Assembly (NCBI RefSeq): GCF_000427885.1
Contig: NZ_ATYW01000022.1
Coordinates: forward strand, 62,001-126,000
From: Glycomyces tenuis DSM 44171
GTDB taxonomy: Bacteria > Actinomycetota > Actinomycetes > Mycobacteriales > Micromonosporaceae
Direction of reading: 5' to 3'
DNA length: 64,000 nucleotides
The notes under the pieces were generated by a model that ran no database searches, was not told the origin of the DNA, and was given only the letters and a program-made list of their open reading frames with translations. Both the position numbers and the translations under genes were made by a program. Every line of letters begins with the position of its first letter. Within the stretch, counting starts at the first letter, position 1. Below are positions 22,979 to 30,707 of the stretch, in pieces.

Positions 22979-23623
22979 ATGACGACACCGGATTGGGAGC
23001 GGCGGTGCGCCGCGCTGTGGGAGTCCTTCGACGAGGTCGAGCCGGCCGCGTTCGTCGAGGCGATGCGGGCCTTGGCCGATGAGTGCCCCACCGATCCGGT
23101 GGCGCTGTTCGAGCTTGGCGGCGCGCACGATTCGACCGGGCGGACCGGTGAGGCGGTCGGCTACTACCGGCGGGCCATCGAGGGGGGCTTGGACACCTCG
23201 CGGCGGCGGCAGGCGACGATCCAGATGGCCTCGTCGCTGCGGGAGACCGGGAGCCCGGTCGAGGCGCTGGAGCTGATCGAGGCCGAGCAGTCGGCCGTGA
23301 GCGACGAGTACGACGGGGCGGTGGCGATGTGCCGGGCGCTCACGCTCGCCAAGTTGGGGCGCGACCGGGAGGGCCTGTCGGCGGCACTGATCGCCTTGGC
23401 CCCGCACCTGCCGCGCTATCGGCGTTCGACGGTGAACTACGCGCTCGGTCTGCTGGAGGACCGTTTAGGCCCCGTGGCGTGCCGCGAGGCGGCAGGCGGT
23501 CGCGACGACCGGCCGCTGCGTCTCGTCCAGGGCTTCGTCGACGCGGGCGGCGGCGATGCGGTAGAGCCGCAGGGCGGCCCGGCACGAGGCCGCCGGGTCG
23601 GTCCCGGTCAGGCCGGCCGCTGA
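22979..23623 (+). CDS. TPR-repeat protein with probable run-on C-terminus
   Basis: 214 residues. Residues 1-160 are helical TPR units (DPVALFELGGAHDSTGRTGEAV, YYRRAIEGGLDTSRRRQATI, MASSLRETGSPVEALELIE, YRRSTVNYALGLLEDR), the length usual for small actinobacterial TPR proteins. The last 50 residues (Gly/Arg-rich) are read from the antisense of the convergent nucleotidyltransferase gene and look like an extension past a lost stop; a one-base shift would end the frame at the TAG at 23466. TAGGTT (22967-22972) is 6 nt before ATG 22979 (leaderless). Role: protein-protein contacts, partner unknown. Confidence 0.8.
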   Translation: MTTPDWERRCAALWESFDEVEPAAFVEAMRALADECPTDPVALFELGGAHDSTGRTGEAVGYYRRAIEGGLDTSRRRQATIQMASSLRETGSPVEALELIEAEQSAVSDEYDGAVAMCRALTLAKLGRDREGLSAALIALAPHLPRYRRSTVNYALGLLEDRLGPVACREAAGGRDDRPLRLVQGFVDAGGGDAVEPQGGPARGRRVGPGQAGR

Positions 23624-24214
23624 GTCCCAGGCGTCGGTCCAGGCCTCGCCTTCGGCCCGGCAGATCAGGTCCCACAGTTCGTTCTCGCTGCGGTAGAGGA
23701 TCCGGTCGGCCGCGGCCAGGAGGCCGGGCAGCCGCAGTGTGAGGATGGCGCGGTTGGCGGCGGCGGCGCGCGCGTTGTCGGCGGTGAGCATGCCGCAGAC
23801 TTTGTGGACCTCTTCGGCGAGTCCGGTGACGCCCGCGGCGGCCCACCGGTCGGCCTGGTCGGCGATGAGCAGCCAGTCCCATGCGGCGGCTCGGGCCTTG
23901 ACGTGTTCGAGCAGCCCTTCGGGGTCGGCCAGGAGGCGGGCGTCCCGCCAGGCGGGGACGGCGGCGGGGGCCTCCCAGGGGCAGTGGAGGGCCGCTTCGA
24001 TCTCGTCGATGGTCTTCCAGCCGATGGTGACCATGCGGCCTTCGACGGACCGGATCTGGTCTTCGCGGGCGGTCTCGGCCACGGCGACGAGGTCGATGTC
24101 GGAGTCGGGGTGGTCGGTGCCGGTGGCGATCGAGCCGGTCAGGGCGACGCCGCGGGCGGTGAGTTCGCCGGCGAGGGCCTCGGCGAGCCGGCGGGCGTGT
24201 CGGGTGTGGTCCAC
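23465..24214 (-). CDS. Nucleotidyltransferase-fold protein (aminoglycoside adenylyltransferase-like)
   Basis: 249 residues. The N-terminal nucleotidyltransferase domain has GSIATGTDHPDSDIDLVAV, the GSx..DxD signature that binds Mg-NTP. The C-terminal helical part (about 130-249) resembles the substrate domain of ANT-type enzymes. It could adenylylate a small molecule or tRNA; drug resistance is not demonstrated by sequence. GTG 24214 gives VDHTRHARRLAEAL; the open frame upstream to 24484 is the antisense/other frame of the MerR gene. No Shine-Dalgarno site is seen. Confidence 0.82.
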   Translation of the reverse strand: MDHTRHARRLAEALAGELTARGVALTGSIATGTDHPDSDIDLVAVAETAREDQIRSVEGRMVTIGWKTIDEIEAALHCPWEAPAAVPAWRDARLLADPEGLLEHVKARAAAWDWLLIADQADRWAAAGVTGLAEEVHKVCGMLTADNARAAAANRAILTLRLPGLLAAADRILYRSENELWDLICRAEGEAWTDAWDSAAGLTGTDPAASCRAALRLYRIAAARVDEALDETQRPVVATACRLAARHGA

Positions 24215-24254
24215 GCTGTGAGTATGTGCGGGCCCGGCCCGGGCCGCCACCGGT

Positions 24255-24635
24255 TTAGGAGGCGGACCGGTAGTAGTCGATCTTGCCGATGAGGTAGCGG
24301 CGTTTGGCCTCGAAGTCGGCGATGCGTTCGTCGACGGCCCGCCGGTGGTCTTCGAGCAGTCGGATGCGTTCGGCCATGGTGTGGTCGCCCGAGCGCACCA
24401 GGGCGGCGAAGCGGCACATCTGCTCGACGGGCATGCCGGTGTCGCGCAGGCATTTGAGGGTGCCGAGCCAGGCGAGGTGGTCATCGCTGAAGCGCCGCTG
24501 GCCGGTGGTGGTGCGCGCGACGCCGTCGATGAGGCCGAGGCGTTCGTAGTAGCGCAGGGTGTCCATGGTGAATCCGGTCCGGCGGGCGCATTCGCCGATC
24601 GTGTACGGGGCTGCGGGGCTGGTGTTGACGGCCAC
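24255..24635 (-). CDS. MerR-family regulator of the divergent aldo/keto reductase
   Basis: 126 residues: winged helix YTIGECARRTGFTMDTLRYYER, then RRFSDDHLAWLGTLKCLRDT and a dimerisation helix (EDHRRAVDERIADFEAK). There are no metal-binding Cys residues at the C-terminus, so it belongs to the short MerR type that sense small electrophiles or organic ligands. GTG 24635 is proposed as the start; TATCCT lies 7 nt upstream, which may make it leaderless. It faces the aldo/keto reductase gene across a classic MerR operator. Confidence 0.9.
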   Translation of the reverse strand: MAVNTSPAAPYTIGECARRTGFTMDTLRYYERLGLIDGVARTTTGQRRFSDDHLAWLGTLKCLRDTGMPVEQMCRFAALVRSGDHTMAERIRLLEDHRRAVDERIADFEAKRRYLIGKIDYYRSAS

Positions 24636-24691
24636 GCCTCTGAGGATACCCGCCGCCGCCACCTGCCGCTGGGCGACTGCTGCCTGCGGGT

Positions 24692-24722
24692 TTGCCTTGG
24701 AGTCCACTCCAGGTCCTAGCGT
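24692..24722 (+). promoter_or_regulatory. MerR-type promoter with 19-bp spacer and central dyad
   Basis: -35 TTGCCT (24692-24697) and -10 TAGCGT (24717-24722) are 19 bp apart, the overlong spacer used by MerR activators. The spacer contains the perfect inverted repeat TGGAGT-CC-ACTCCA (24698-24711). It drives the aldo/keto reductase at 24759. Confidence 0.8.
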
Positions 24723-24758
24723 CGGAGGCGATTTCGAACACGAGAAGGGAGGTCCGCT

Positions 24759-25724
24759 GTGGAGCGGATCGAATTGGGGCCGGACCGCATCGGGGTCTCT
24801 CGGCTGTGCTTGGGCGCGATGGCGCTCGGCGCGGTTCAGGACGAGGCGACCAGTTTCGCGATCCTGGACCGGTTCCGGGAGTTGGGCGGGAACTTCATCG
24901 ACACGGCCAACTGCTACATGTTCTGGGTGCCCGGCGGGACCGGGGACGAGTCGGAGCTGCTGCTGGGCCGGTGGCTGGCCGCGCGGGGCGGGCGCGAGGA
25001 CCTGGTGATCGCGACCAAGGCCGGGCGGCGCCCGACGGTGCCCGGCGGGGGCCTGGAGGCGTCCGAGCCGCTGAGCCGGGAGCGGATCGTCCAGGCCCTG
25101 GAGGAATCCCTGGAGCGGCTCGGGACCGACTATGTGGACCTGTTCTGGTCGCACCGCGACGACCGGGAGACGCCGCTGGAGGCGACCGTGGCCGGTTTCG
25201 AGGAGACGGTGCGGGCCGGGAAGGCCCGCATGGTCGGGGCCTCCAACCACGTCGCGTGGCGCGTGGAGCGGGCCAGGGCCGTCGCCGACCGCGGCGGGGC
25301 GGCGGCGTACACGGCGATGCAGAACCGCTACTCGTATGTGCAGCCGCGTCCCGGGACGCACCTGCCCGAGGGCGGGCACGTGCACGCTTCGGCGGCCGAT
25401 CTCGACTATGTCGCCTCGACGCCGGGGATGGCGCTGCTGGCGTACTCCTCGCTGCTGTCGGGGGCGTACACGAACCGGGCCAAGCCGCTCGGAGAGCACT
25501 ACGACCACCCGGGCACCGAGGCACGGCTGCGGGTGCTCGACGAGGTCGCCGCCGAGTGCGGGGCGACGCGCAACCAGGTGGTGCTGGCCTGGCTGATCGG
25601 CCACGAGGCGCCGGTGGTGCCGCTGGTGGGCGTCTCGTCGGTGGCGCAGCTCGAGGAGGTGTGCGCCGGGGTCGATCTCAAGTTGGATCCCGAGCAGTGG
25701 CGGCGGCTCTCCGAGGCCGCTTAG
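24759..25724 (+). CDS. Aldo/keto reductase
   Basis: 321 residues with a TIM-barrel AKR fold. Visible: GLGAM-like start (SRLCLGAMALGAV), the catalytic Asp in FIDTANCYMFW with Tyr at the expected spacing, Lys in VIATKAGRRP, His in LFWSHRDDRETP, and the NADP-binding end PLVGVSSVAQLEEV. It reduces aldehydes or ketones with NADPH. AAGGGAGG precedes GTG 24759. Expression is predicted to be switched on by the divergent MerR protein through the 19-bp-spacer promoter. The stop overlaps the YjbQ stop on the other strand. Confidence 0.93.
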   Translation: MERIELGPDRIGVSRLCLGAMALGAVQDEATSFAILDRFRELGGNFIDTANCYMFWVPGGTGDESELLLGRWLAARGGREDLVIATKAGRRPTVPGGGLEASEPLSRERIVQALEESLERLGTDYVDLFWSHRDDRETPLEATVAGFEETVRAGKARMVGASNHVAWRVERARAVADRGGAAAYTAMQNRYSYVQPRPGTHLPEGGHVHASAADLDYVASTPGMALLAYSSLLSGAYTNRAKPLGEHYDHPGTEARLRVLDEVAAECGATRNQVVLAWLIGHEAPVVPLVGVSSVAQLEEVCAGVDLKLDPEQWRRLSEAA

Positions 25725-26158
25725 CCGAGGAAGCTCAGCCGGACGGTCCGGTCGGGGTTGTCCCGATTGGTGTCCACCAGCACGATCGACTGCCATGTGC
25801 CCAGCGCGGCCGACCCGGCGGTGACCGGGACGGTCGCGTGGGGCGCGACCAGGCCGGGCAGGACGTGGTCGCGGCCGTGGCCGGTCGAGCCGTGCTGGTG
25901 GCGCCACCGGTCGGTGCGGGGCAGCAGCTCGCCGAGGGCGTCGAGGAGGTCGTCGTCGGAGCCGGCGCCGGTCTCGATGATGGCGACGCCGGCGGTGGCG
26001 TGCGGGACGAACACGTTGAGCAGGCCGTCGCGGGCGCCGATCTCGTGGAGGAACGCGGCGCATTCGCCGGTCAGGTCGCGGATGGTCTCCCTGTGGCCGG
26101 TGGTCAGGCGCAGGGTCGTGGTGTGGAATGCAGAGCCCATGGGGATCGATCCTGCCAT
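25721..26158 (-). CDS. YjbQ-family protein (UPF0047, secondary thiamine-phosphate synthase type)
   Basis: About 145 residues with the YjbQ fold: a helix ending LHEIGARDGLLNVFVPHATAG, then RWRHQHGSTGHGRDHVLPGL and LGTWQSIVLVDTN. These His-rich blocks are the metal/active site of the family, members of which rescue thiamine-phosphate synthesis in E. coli although the native role is debated. ATG 26158 has GAGG 5 nt upstream; ATG 26140 is an alternative giving 139 residues. Confidence 0.9.
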   Translation of the reverse strand: MAGSIPMGSAFHTTTLRLTTGHRETIRDLTGECAAFLHEIGARDGLLNVFVPHATAGVAIIETGAGSDDDLLDALGELLPRTDRWRHQHGSTGHGRDHVLPGLVAPHATVPVTAGSAALGTWQSIVLVDTNRDNPDRTVRLSFLG

Positions 26159-26233
26159 GGTCGCCTCGGGCCGGGGCGCACTCGGGGTGCGCGTGGAGGG
26201 GCGGTGTCGGTGCGGTGGACTATCGTGTGGTGC

Positions 26234-27211
26234 ATGTCGTCTGCTGAGATCGCCGGGGTGTCGTGGGGGCCTGAGCCGGTCGTGGTCGGGCCGGGCGCCG
26301 ATCCGTACCGGGCCTATCTGGACTCGTTGGGCTCGGCCGAGTCGCGGCGGACGATGCGCGGGTGCCTGGACCGGATCGCGCAGCTGCTGTCGGGGGACGA
26401 GGAGGTCAGCGGCGAGGGCCAGCCGTGGCATCTGCTGCGCTATGAGCACACCTCGCGGCTGCGGGCGGCGATGATCGACCGGGGCTGGTCGGGCGCGTAC
26501 GTCAACAAGCATCTGGCGGCGCTGCGGCGGGTGCTCAAGGAGGCGTGGCGGCTGGATCTGATGGCCGCCGAGGACTATCAGCGGGCTTGTGATCTGGCGC
26601 CGGTCAAGGCGACCCGCCTCCCAGTCGGTTCGCAAGTGGACGGTGAGGCGTTGGGGGCGGCGCTGTACGCGTGCGACATGGACCCCTCGCCGGCCGGGGC
26701 GAGGGACGCGGCGGTCCTGGCGACCTTGTACTCGACCGGGTGCCGCCGCTCGGAGCTGGCCGGGATGCGGCTGGTCGACTACGACTCGGGCGAGCGGTCG
26801 ATCCGCATCGTCGGCAAAGGGAACAAGGAGCGCCTGGTGTACCTGACCGAGGCCGCCGCGGCCCGCGTGGAGCGGTGGATGGCGGTGCGGGGCTCGGACG
26901 CGGGGGCGCTGTTCTGCCCGGTGAACAAGGCCGGGCGGCTGCGCCGCAGTGGGACGCGCCTGGCGGGCATGACCGGGCAGGCCGTGGCCGACCTGCTCAC
27001 CAAGCGCCTGGTCGAGGCCGGGCAGCGCCGGCACACCCCGCACGATTTCCGTCGCACGTTCATCGGGGAGCTGCTGGACGCGGGCGTGGACTTGGCGATC
27101 ACGCAGTCGCTGGTGGGGCACGCCTCGCCTGCGACGACGGCCCGCTACGACCGGCGTCCGGCCCGCCGCAGCCGCGAAGCGGTCGACCGGCTCCGCCTGC
27201 CCGAAGCGTGA
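26234..27211 (+). CDS. Orphan tyrosine recombinase (XerC/D-like integrase)
   Basis: 325 residues. An N-terminal SAM-like DNA-binding domain (about 25-120) precedes a catalytic domain with all expected residues: Arg in YSTGCRRSELAGM, Lys in VGKGNKERLVY, HxxR in HDFRRTF, His in LVGHAS and the nucleophile in TTARYDRR. It can therefore be active. There is no excisionase, repeat array, tRNA or other mobile gene beside it, so it is either a chromosome-specific recombinase or the remnant of an element. TATCGT (26221-26226) lies 7 nt before ATG 26234 (leaderless). Confidence 0.92.
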   Translation: MSSAEIAGVSWGPEPVVVGPGADPYRAYLDSLGSAESRRTMRGCLDRIAQLLSGDEEVSGEGQPWHLLRYEHTSRLRAAMIDRGWSGAYVNKHLAALRRVLKEAWRLDLMAAEDYQRACDLAPVKATRLPVGSQVDGEALGAALYACDMDPSPAGARDAAVLATLYSTGCRRSELAGMRLVDYDSGERSIRIVGKGNKERLVYLTEAAAARVERWMAVRGSDAGALFCPVNKAGRLRRSGTRLAGMTGQAVADLLTKRLVEAGQRRHTPHDFRRTFIGELLDAGVDLAITQSLVGHASPATTARYDRRPARRSREAVDRLRLPEA

Positions 27212-27261
27212 TGTCGAATTCTGGCTAGCCGATGTCGGGCCCGGCGGGCACGCTTAGAGGC

Positions 27262-28776
27262 ATGACCTTGACTGTGATAGCCGAGAACGAGGAGCGGCTC
27301 GCCGCGGCCGTGGCCGGGCGCGACGCCCGTTTCGACGGCTGGGTGTTCCTGGCGGTCACCTCGACGGGGATCTACTGCCGTCCCTCGTGTCCGGCGGTGA
27401 AGCCCAAACGCGCGCACATGCGGTTCTACGCTTCGGCGGCGGCTGCCCAGGAGGCCGGGTACCGGGCGTGCAAGCGGTGCCGGCCCGACGCGGCGCCGGG
27501 TTCGCCGGCCTGGGACTGGCGCTCGGACGTCACCTCGCGGGCGATGCGGTTGATCGGGGAGGGTGTGGTCGACCGCGAGGGCGCCGCGGGCCTGGCCGCT
27601 CGCCTGGGCTATTCGCTGCGGCAGCTCGAGCGGCTCTTGATCGCCGAGGTCGGGGCCGGGCCGGCGGCGCTGGCCCGCGCGCAGCGGGCCCAGTGCGCGC
27701 GCGTCTTGATCGAGTCGACCGATATGCCGATGGGCAGGGTCGCCTTCGCGGCCGGGTTCGCCTCGATCCGGGCGTTCAACCGGGTCGTCGCCGAGGTGTA
27801 CGCCTGCTCCCCCACCGAGCTGCGCCGCAAGGCCGCCGCCCGGGGCGCCGCGGCCTGCTCGACCGGCGGGGTGATCGGGCTGCGCCTGGCCTACCGGGAG
27901 CCGTTCGAGCCTTCGAACCTGTTCGGGCACCTCGCCGCCGCGGCGGCGAGCGGGGTCGAGGAGTGGCGGCAGGGCGCCTACCGGCGCACGCTGTCGCTGC
28001 CGCACGGGCCCGGGATCGCCTCGCTGCGGCCGGCCGAGGGCTACATCGAGTGCCGGCTGCGCCTGGCCGACGTCCGCGACGTGATCGCCGCGGTGGCCCG
28101 CTGCCGCCGGGCGCTGGATCTGGACGCCGACCCGCTCGCGGCGGCCGAGGTCCTCGAGGCCGATCCGCTGCTGGGGCCTTCGGCGCGGAAGACGCCGGGC
28201 CGCAGGGTGCCGCGCAAGGCCGACGGCGAGGAGTACGCGCTGCGGGCGGTGATCGGCCAGCAGGTCTCGACCGCGGCGGCGGCGACGATCGCCGCGCGGC
28301 TGGCCGAGCGGTACGGCGAGGCCGTGGCCGACCCCGAAGGGGGCCTGGGGCGGCTGTTCCCCGCTCCGGCCCGGATCGCCGAGATCGACCCGGCCGAGCT
28401 GCCGATGCCCGCGCGGCGGGCGCGGACGCTGCTGGCCTTGGCCTCGGCGCTGGCCGAGGGCCGGGTCGAGGTGGGTCCGGGCGCGGACTGGGAGCAGTCC
28501 CGGGCCGATCTGGCGCGGGTGCCGGGGGTGGGGCCGTGGACGGTCGAGATGATCGCCATGCGGGCACTGGGCGACCCCGATGCCTTCCCGGCCGGTGACC
28601 TGGGCGTGGTCAGGGGCGCCGAGCGCCTCGGGCTCGCGTCCTCGCCGAAGGCGCTCGCGGCCGCGGCCGAGGCGTGGCGGCCGTGGCGGGCCTATGCCAC
28701 GCAGTACCTGTGGGCGAGCGATGACCATCCGACGAACCGACTGCCGGGCGAGCAGAGAGAAGATGAGGGACGATGA
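27262..28776 (+). CDS. AdaA-AlkA fusion: methyl-phosphotriester sensor and 3-methyladenine glycosylase
   Basis: 504 residues with three parts. Residues 10-80: Ada zinc domain with the methyl-accepting Cys in GIYCRPSCPA and the second pair in ACKRCRP. Residues 90-190: AraC-type helix-turn-helix (RLGYSLRQLERLL, FASIRAFNRVV). Residues 200-500: AlkA N-terminal domain and HhH-GPD glycosylase with IGQQVSTAAAATIA, RVPGVGPWTVEMIAMR and catalytic Asp in FPAGDLGV. It should sense alkylated phosphate, activate transcription and excise alkylated bases. AGAGG precedes ATG 27262; it overlaps ogt by 4 bp. Confidence 0.95.
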   Translation: MTLTVIAENEERLAAAVAGRDARFDGWVFLAVTSTGIYCRPSCPAVKPKRAHMRFYASAAAAQEAGYRACKRCRPDAAPGSPAWDWRSDVTSRAMRLIGEGVVDREGAAGLAARLGYSLRQLERLLIAEVGAGPAALARAQRAQCARVLIESTDMPMGRVAFAAGFASIRAFNRVVAEVYACSPTELRRKAAARGAAACSTGGVIGLRLAYREPFEPSNLFGHLAAAAASGVEEWRQGAYRRTLSLPHGPGIASLRPAEGYIECRLRLADVRDVIAAVARCRRALDLDADPLAAAEVLEADPLLGPSARKTPGRRVPRKADGEEYALRAVIGQQVSTAAAATIAARLAERYGEAVADPEGGLGRLFPAPARIAEIDPAELPMPARRARTLLALASALAEGRVEVGPGADWEQSRADLARVPGVGPWTVEMIAMRALGDPDAFPAGDLGVVRGAERLGLASSPKALAAAAEAWRPWRAYATQYLWASDDHPTNRLPGEQREDEGR

Positions 28777-29285
28777 CGCGCACCAAGGCGCCGAGGGACG
28801 GCGCGAAGCACATGACGATGGACTCCCCGTTGGGGCCGATCGCGGTCTCGGCGGTGGACGAGGGCCTGACGTACGTCCACATGGGCGCCGAGGAGATCGA
28901 CCGGGCCTGGGGGCCCGAGGGGGCGACGCCGGTGCTGGAAGCGGCCCTGGAGCAGCTGGAGGCGTATTTCGCCGGCGAGTTGACCGAGTTCGATCTGCCC
29001 TTGGCCGCCGCCGGCACCGATTTCCAGCATCGGGTGTGGGCGGCGCTGCGGGCGATCCCGTACGGCACAACGGTCTCCTATGGGGACATCGCGCGCCGGA
29101 TCGGCAATCCGGCGGCGGTGCGGGCGGTGGGTCTGGCCAACGGGCAGAATCCGATCGCGGTCGTCGTGCCGTGCCATCGGGTGATCGGCTCGAACGGGAA
29201 GCTGACCGGTTACGCCGGCGGGGTGTGGCGCAAGGAGCGCCTGCTCGCGCTCGAGCGCGGTGAGACGGGCCTGTTCGCGGCCTAG
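28773..29285 (+). CDS. ogt: Methylated-DNA-protein cysteine methyltransferase
   Basis: 170 residues. The C-terminal ATase domain has FQHRVWAALRAIPYGTTVSY, NPIAVVVPCHRVIGSNG (catalytic Cys in PCHRV) and GYAGGVWRKERLL. It removes O6-alkylguanine by transferring the alkyl group to its own Cys. ATGA overlap with the AdaA-AlkA gene shows the two form one alkylation-repair operon, presumably self-induced by the AdaA part. A 48-bp perfect palindrome terminates the operon. Confidence 0.96.
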   Translation: MTRTKAPRDGAKHMTMDSPLGPIAVSAVDEGLTYVHMGAEEIDRAWGPEGATPVLEAALEQLEAYFAGELTEFDLPLAAAGTDFQHRVWAALRAIPYGTTVSYGDIARRIGNPAAVRAVGLANGQNPIAVVVPCHRVIGSNGKLTGYAGGVWRKERLLALERGETGLFAA

Positions 29286-29292
29286 GACCGCT

Positions 29293-29340
29293 GCTCGCGC
29301 GGGGCTGCCGGACACCGGTGTCCGGCAGCCCCGCGCGAGC
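29293..29340. terminator. 48-bp perfect palindrome between convergent genes
   Basis: The 24-base left arm (29293-29316) is the exact reverse complement of the right arm (29317-29340), with no unpaired centre. It starts 7 bp after the ogt stop and ends 21 bp before the stop of the opposite gene, so it can end transcription from both sides. Confidence 0.7.
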
Positions 29341-29361
29341 GGGCGGGGACCGGGCCGGGTG

Positions 29362-29805
29362 CTAGAGGAGGGTGACGAGCAGTTCGACGGTGACGGTCTG
29401 GTCGTCGACGATGATCGTGGCCGAGTAGCAGACCTGGTCGGTGCAGCCGGCGGGGATGATGCCGGTGGCCGTCCCGGCCGGGGTGGTGCCCGAGAGCAGG
29501 GGCGCCTCCATGGCGTTGTCGGCGATGAACGACCCGAATTCGTCGGCGGGGATGTCGACGGTCGCCTCGCCTCGGGAGCCGGGGGTGGGGGTGTGCATCT
29601 GGGACAGGTCGGCTTCGACGACGTCGGTGCCGCTGGGGTATTCGAGGTGGGTGGCCTCGGCGACGGTGGACAGGCTCGGCGGGGCCGATCCGGACAGGGC
29701 CCAGCCGATGGCCCAGACGGCGCCGATGAGGCCGCTGAACGCGGCGGCGAGCCAGGCTGCGGCGATGAGGGCGCGTCGGCCGGAGGGCGGCGGTGGCGAG
29801 ACCAT
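29362..29805 (-). CDS. Membrane-anchored hypothetical protein
   Basis: 147 residues. One N-terminal transmembrane helix (about 11-38, ALIAAAWLAAAFSGLIGAVW) is followed by an extracytoplasmic beta-rich domain with one Cys pair (AGCTDQVCYSA). I do not recognise the family; the size and layout suggest a lipoprotein-like or type II anchored actinobacterial protein. TAAGGT (29812-29817 on this strand) is 6 nt before ATG 29805 (leaderless). It is convergent with ogt. Confidence 0.7.
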   Translation of the reverse strand: MVSPPPPSGRRALIAAAWLAAAFSGLIGAVWAIGWALSGSAPPSLSTVAEATHLEYPSGTDVVEADLSQMHTPTPGSRGEATVDIPADEFGSFIADNAMEAPLLSGTTPAGTATGIIPAGCTDQVCYSATIIVDDQTVTVELLVTLL

Positions 29806-29890
29806 CCGGCGACCTTACACGAGCGCGGACACCTGTCCGATTCGCGCGGCCGCCCGGTCTGCCTCCATTGGTTTCGCAAACACCCTAAAT

Positions 29891-29911
29891 GAAGTAATAT
29901 ATAAATACTTC
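29891..29911 (+). promoter_or_regulatory. Inverted repeat upstream of the AA10 gene
   Basis: GAAGTA (29891-29896) and TACTTC (29906-29911) are exact inverted copies with a 9-bp AT-rich centre that includes TATAAA. Lying 25 bp before the start codon, this may be an operator covering the promoter. Confidence 0.5.
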
Positions 29912-29936
29912 AATGTCTATGTGGGGAGGTATTCCC

Positions 29937-30632
29937 ATGAACGCAACCGCCGCAACCGGCATGCGGCGCCGAACGGCCGTCATCCTCGCCGCCGTGATCG
30001 CGGCCGCGGCCGCCGCGGCCTCGGCCCTGTTCTTCGCTCCGTCATCCGATGCCCACGGCACGGCCATCGGCCCGCCCTCGCGCAACTACTCCTGCTGGGA
30101 GCGCTGGGGCCACGACTTCCAGAACCCGGACATGGCCACCGAGGACCCGATGTGCTGGCAGGCCTGGCAGGCCGACCCGAACGCCATGTGGAACTGGAAC
30201 GGCAACTACCTCGAGCAGGTCGGCGGCGACCACGAGGGCGCCATCCCCGACGGGCAGCTGTGCTCCTCGGGCCAGGACCGCTACGCCGCGCTCGATGCGC
30301 CGGGCCGGTGGCAGACCACGCCAGTGGACCAGGACTTCACCTTCACCAACCACGACCAGGCCGACCACGGCGCCGACTACTACCGGATCTACGTCACCGA
30401 ACAAGGATTCGATCCGACGACGCAGGCCCTGGGCTGGGACGACCTGGAACTGGTCGCCGAGACCGGCGTCATCGCCCCCGGTGAGGGCGAACCGTCCGAC
30501 ACCGTCGGGACGCTGGTGAACATCGACGTCTCGGCGCCGGGGCGCACCGGCCACCACATCGTGTACATGATCTGGCAGGCCAGCCACTTCGACCAGTCGT
30601 TCTACTCCTGCTCGGACGTGTACTTCCAGTAG
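29937..30632 (+). CDS. AA10 lytic polysaccharide monooxygenase
   Basis: 231 residues. The signal peptide ends at SSDA, leaving His40 (HGTAIGPPSRNYSC) as the mature N-terminal residue that forms the copper histidine brace. Further family features: paired Cys residues, NWNGNYLEQVGGDHE, LDAPGRWQTTPV and the C-terminal HFDQSFYSCSDVYF. It oxidatively cleaves chitin or cellulose outside the cell; there is no separate binding module. GGGGAGG precedes ATG 29937, chosen over an in-frame ATG at 29913. Works plausibly with other polysaccharide genes here (GH43, CBM2 protein), although they are not in one operon. Confidence 0.93.
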   Translation: MNATAATGMRRRTAVILAAVIAAAAAAASALFFAPSSDAHGTAIGPPSRNYSCWERWGHDFQNPDMATEDPMCWQAWQADPNAMWNWNGNYLEQVGGDHEGAIPDGQLCSSGQDRYAALDAPGRWQTTPVDQDFTFTNHDQADHGADYYRIYVTEQGFDPTTQALGWDDLELVAETGVIAPGEGEPSDTVGTLVNIDVSAPGRTGHHIVYMIWQASHFDQSFYSCSDVYFQ

Positions 30633-30646
30633 ACGACCGGGCCGCG

Positions 30647-30707
30647 GACGCACGAGCGCGGGCGGGCCCGGGGACGGCGTCCCCGGGCCCGCCCGCGCTC
30701 GTGCGTC
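30647..30707. terminator. 29-bp perfect stem with 3-nt loop
   Basis: Bases 30647-30675 are the exact reverse complement of 30679-30707, with GGC as loop. It begins 14 bp after the AA10 stop and ends at the stop codon of the convergent DinB-fold gene. Exceptionally long and GC-rich for a terminator. Confidence 0.75.

Noticed and set aside
26234-29285. Integrase plus alkylation-repair genes as a genomic island
   Set aside because: Base composition and codon use do not change, and no attachment repeats or tRNA were found.
28773-29285. Reading the ogt gene as a second Ada protein
   Set aside because: It lacks the zinc domain and HTH; the sensor part is in the upstream fusion gene.
30647-30707. 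Long hairpin as an insertion-sequence end or inverted repeat of a mobile element
   Set aside because: It sits exactly between two convergent stops with no transposase nearby and no target duplication seen; termination explains it better.
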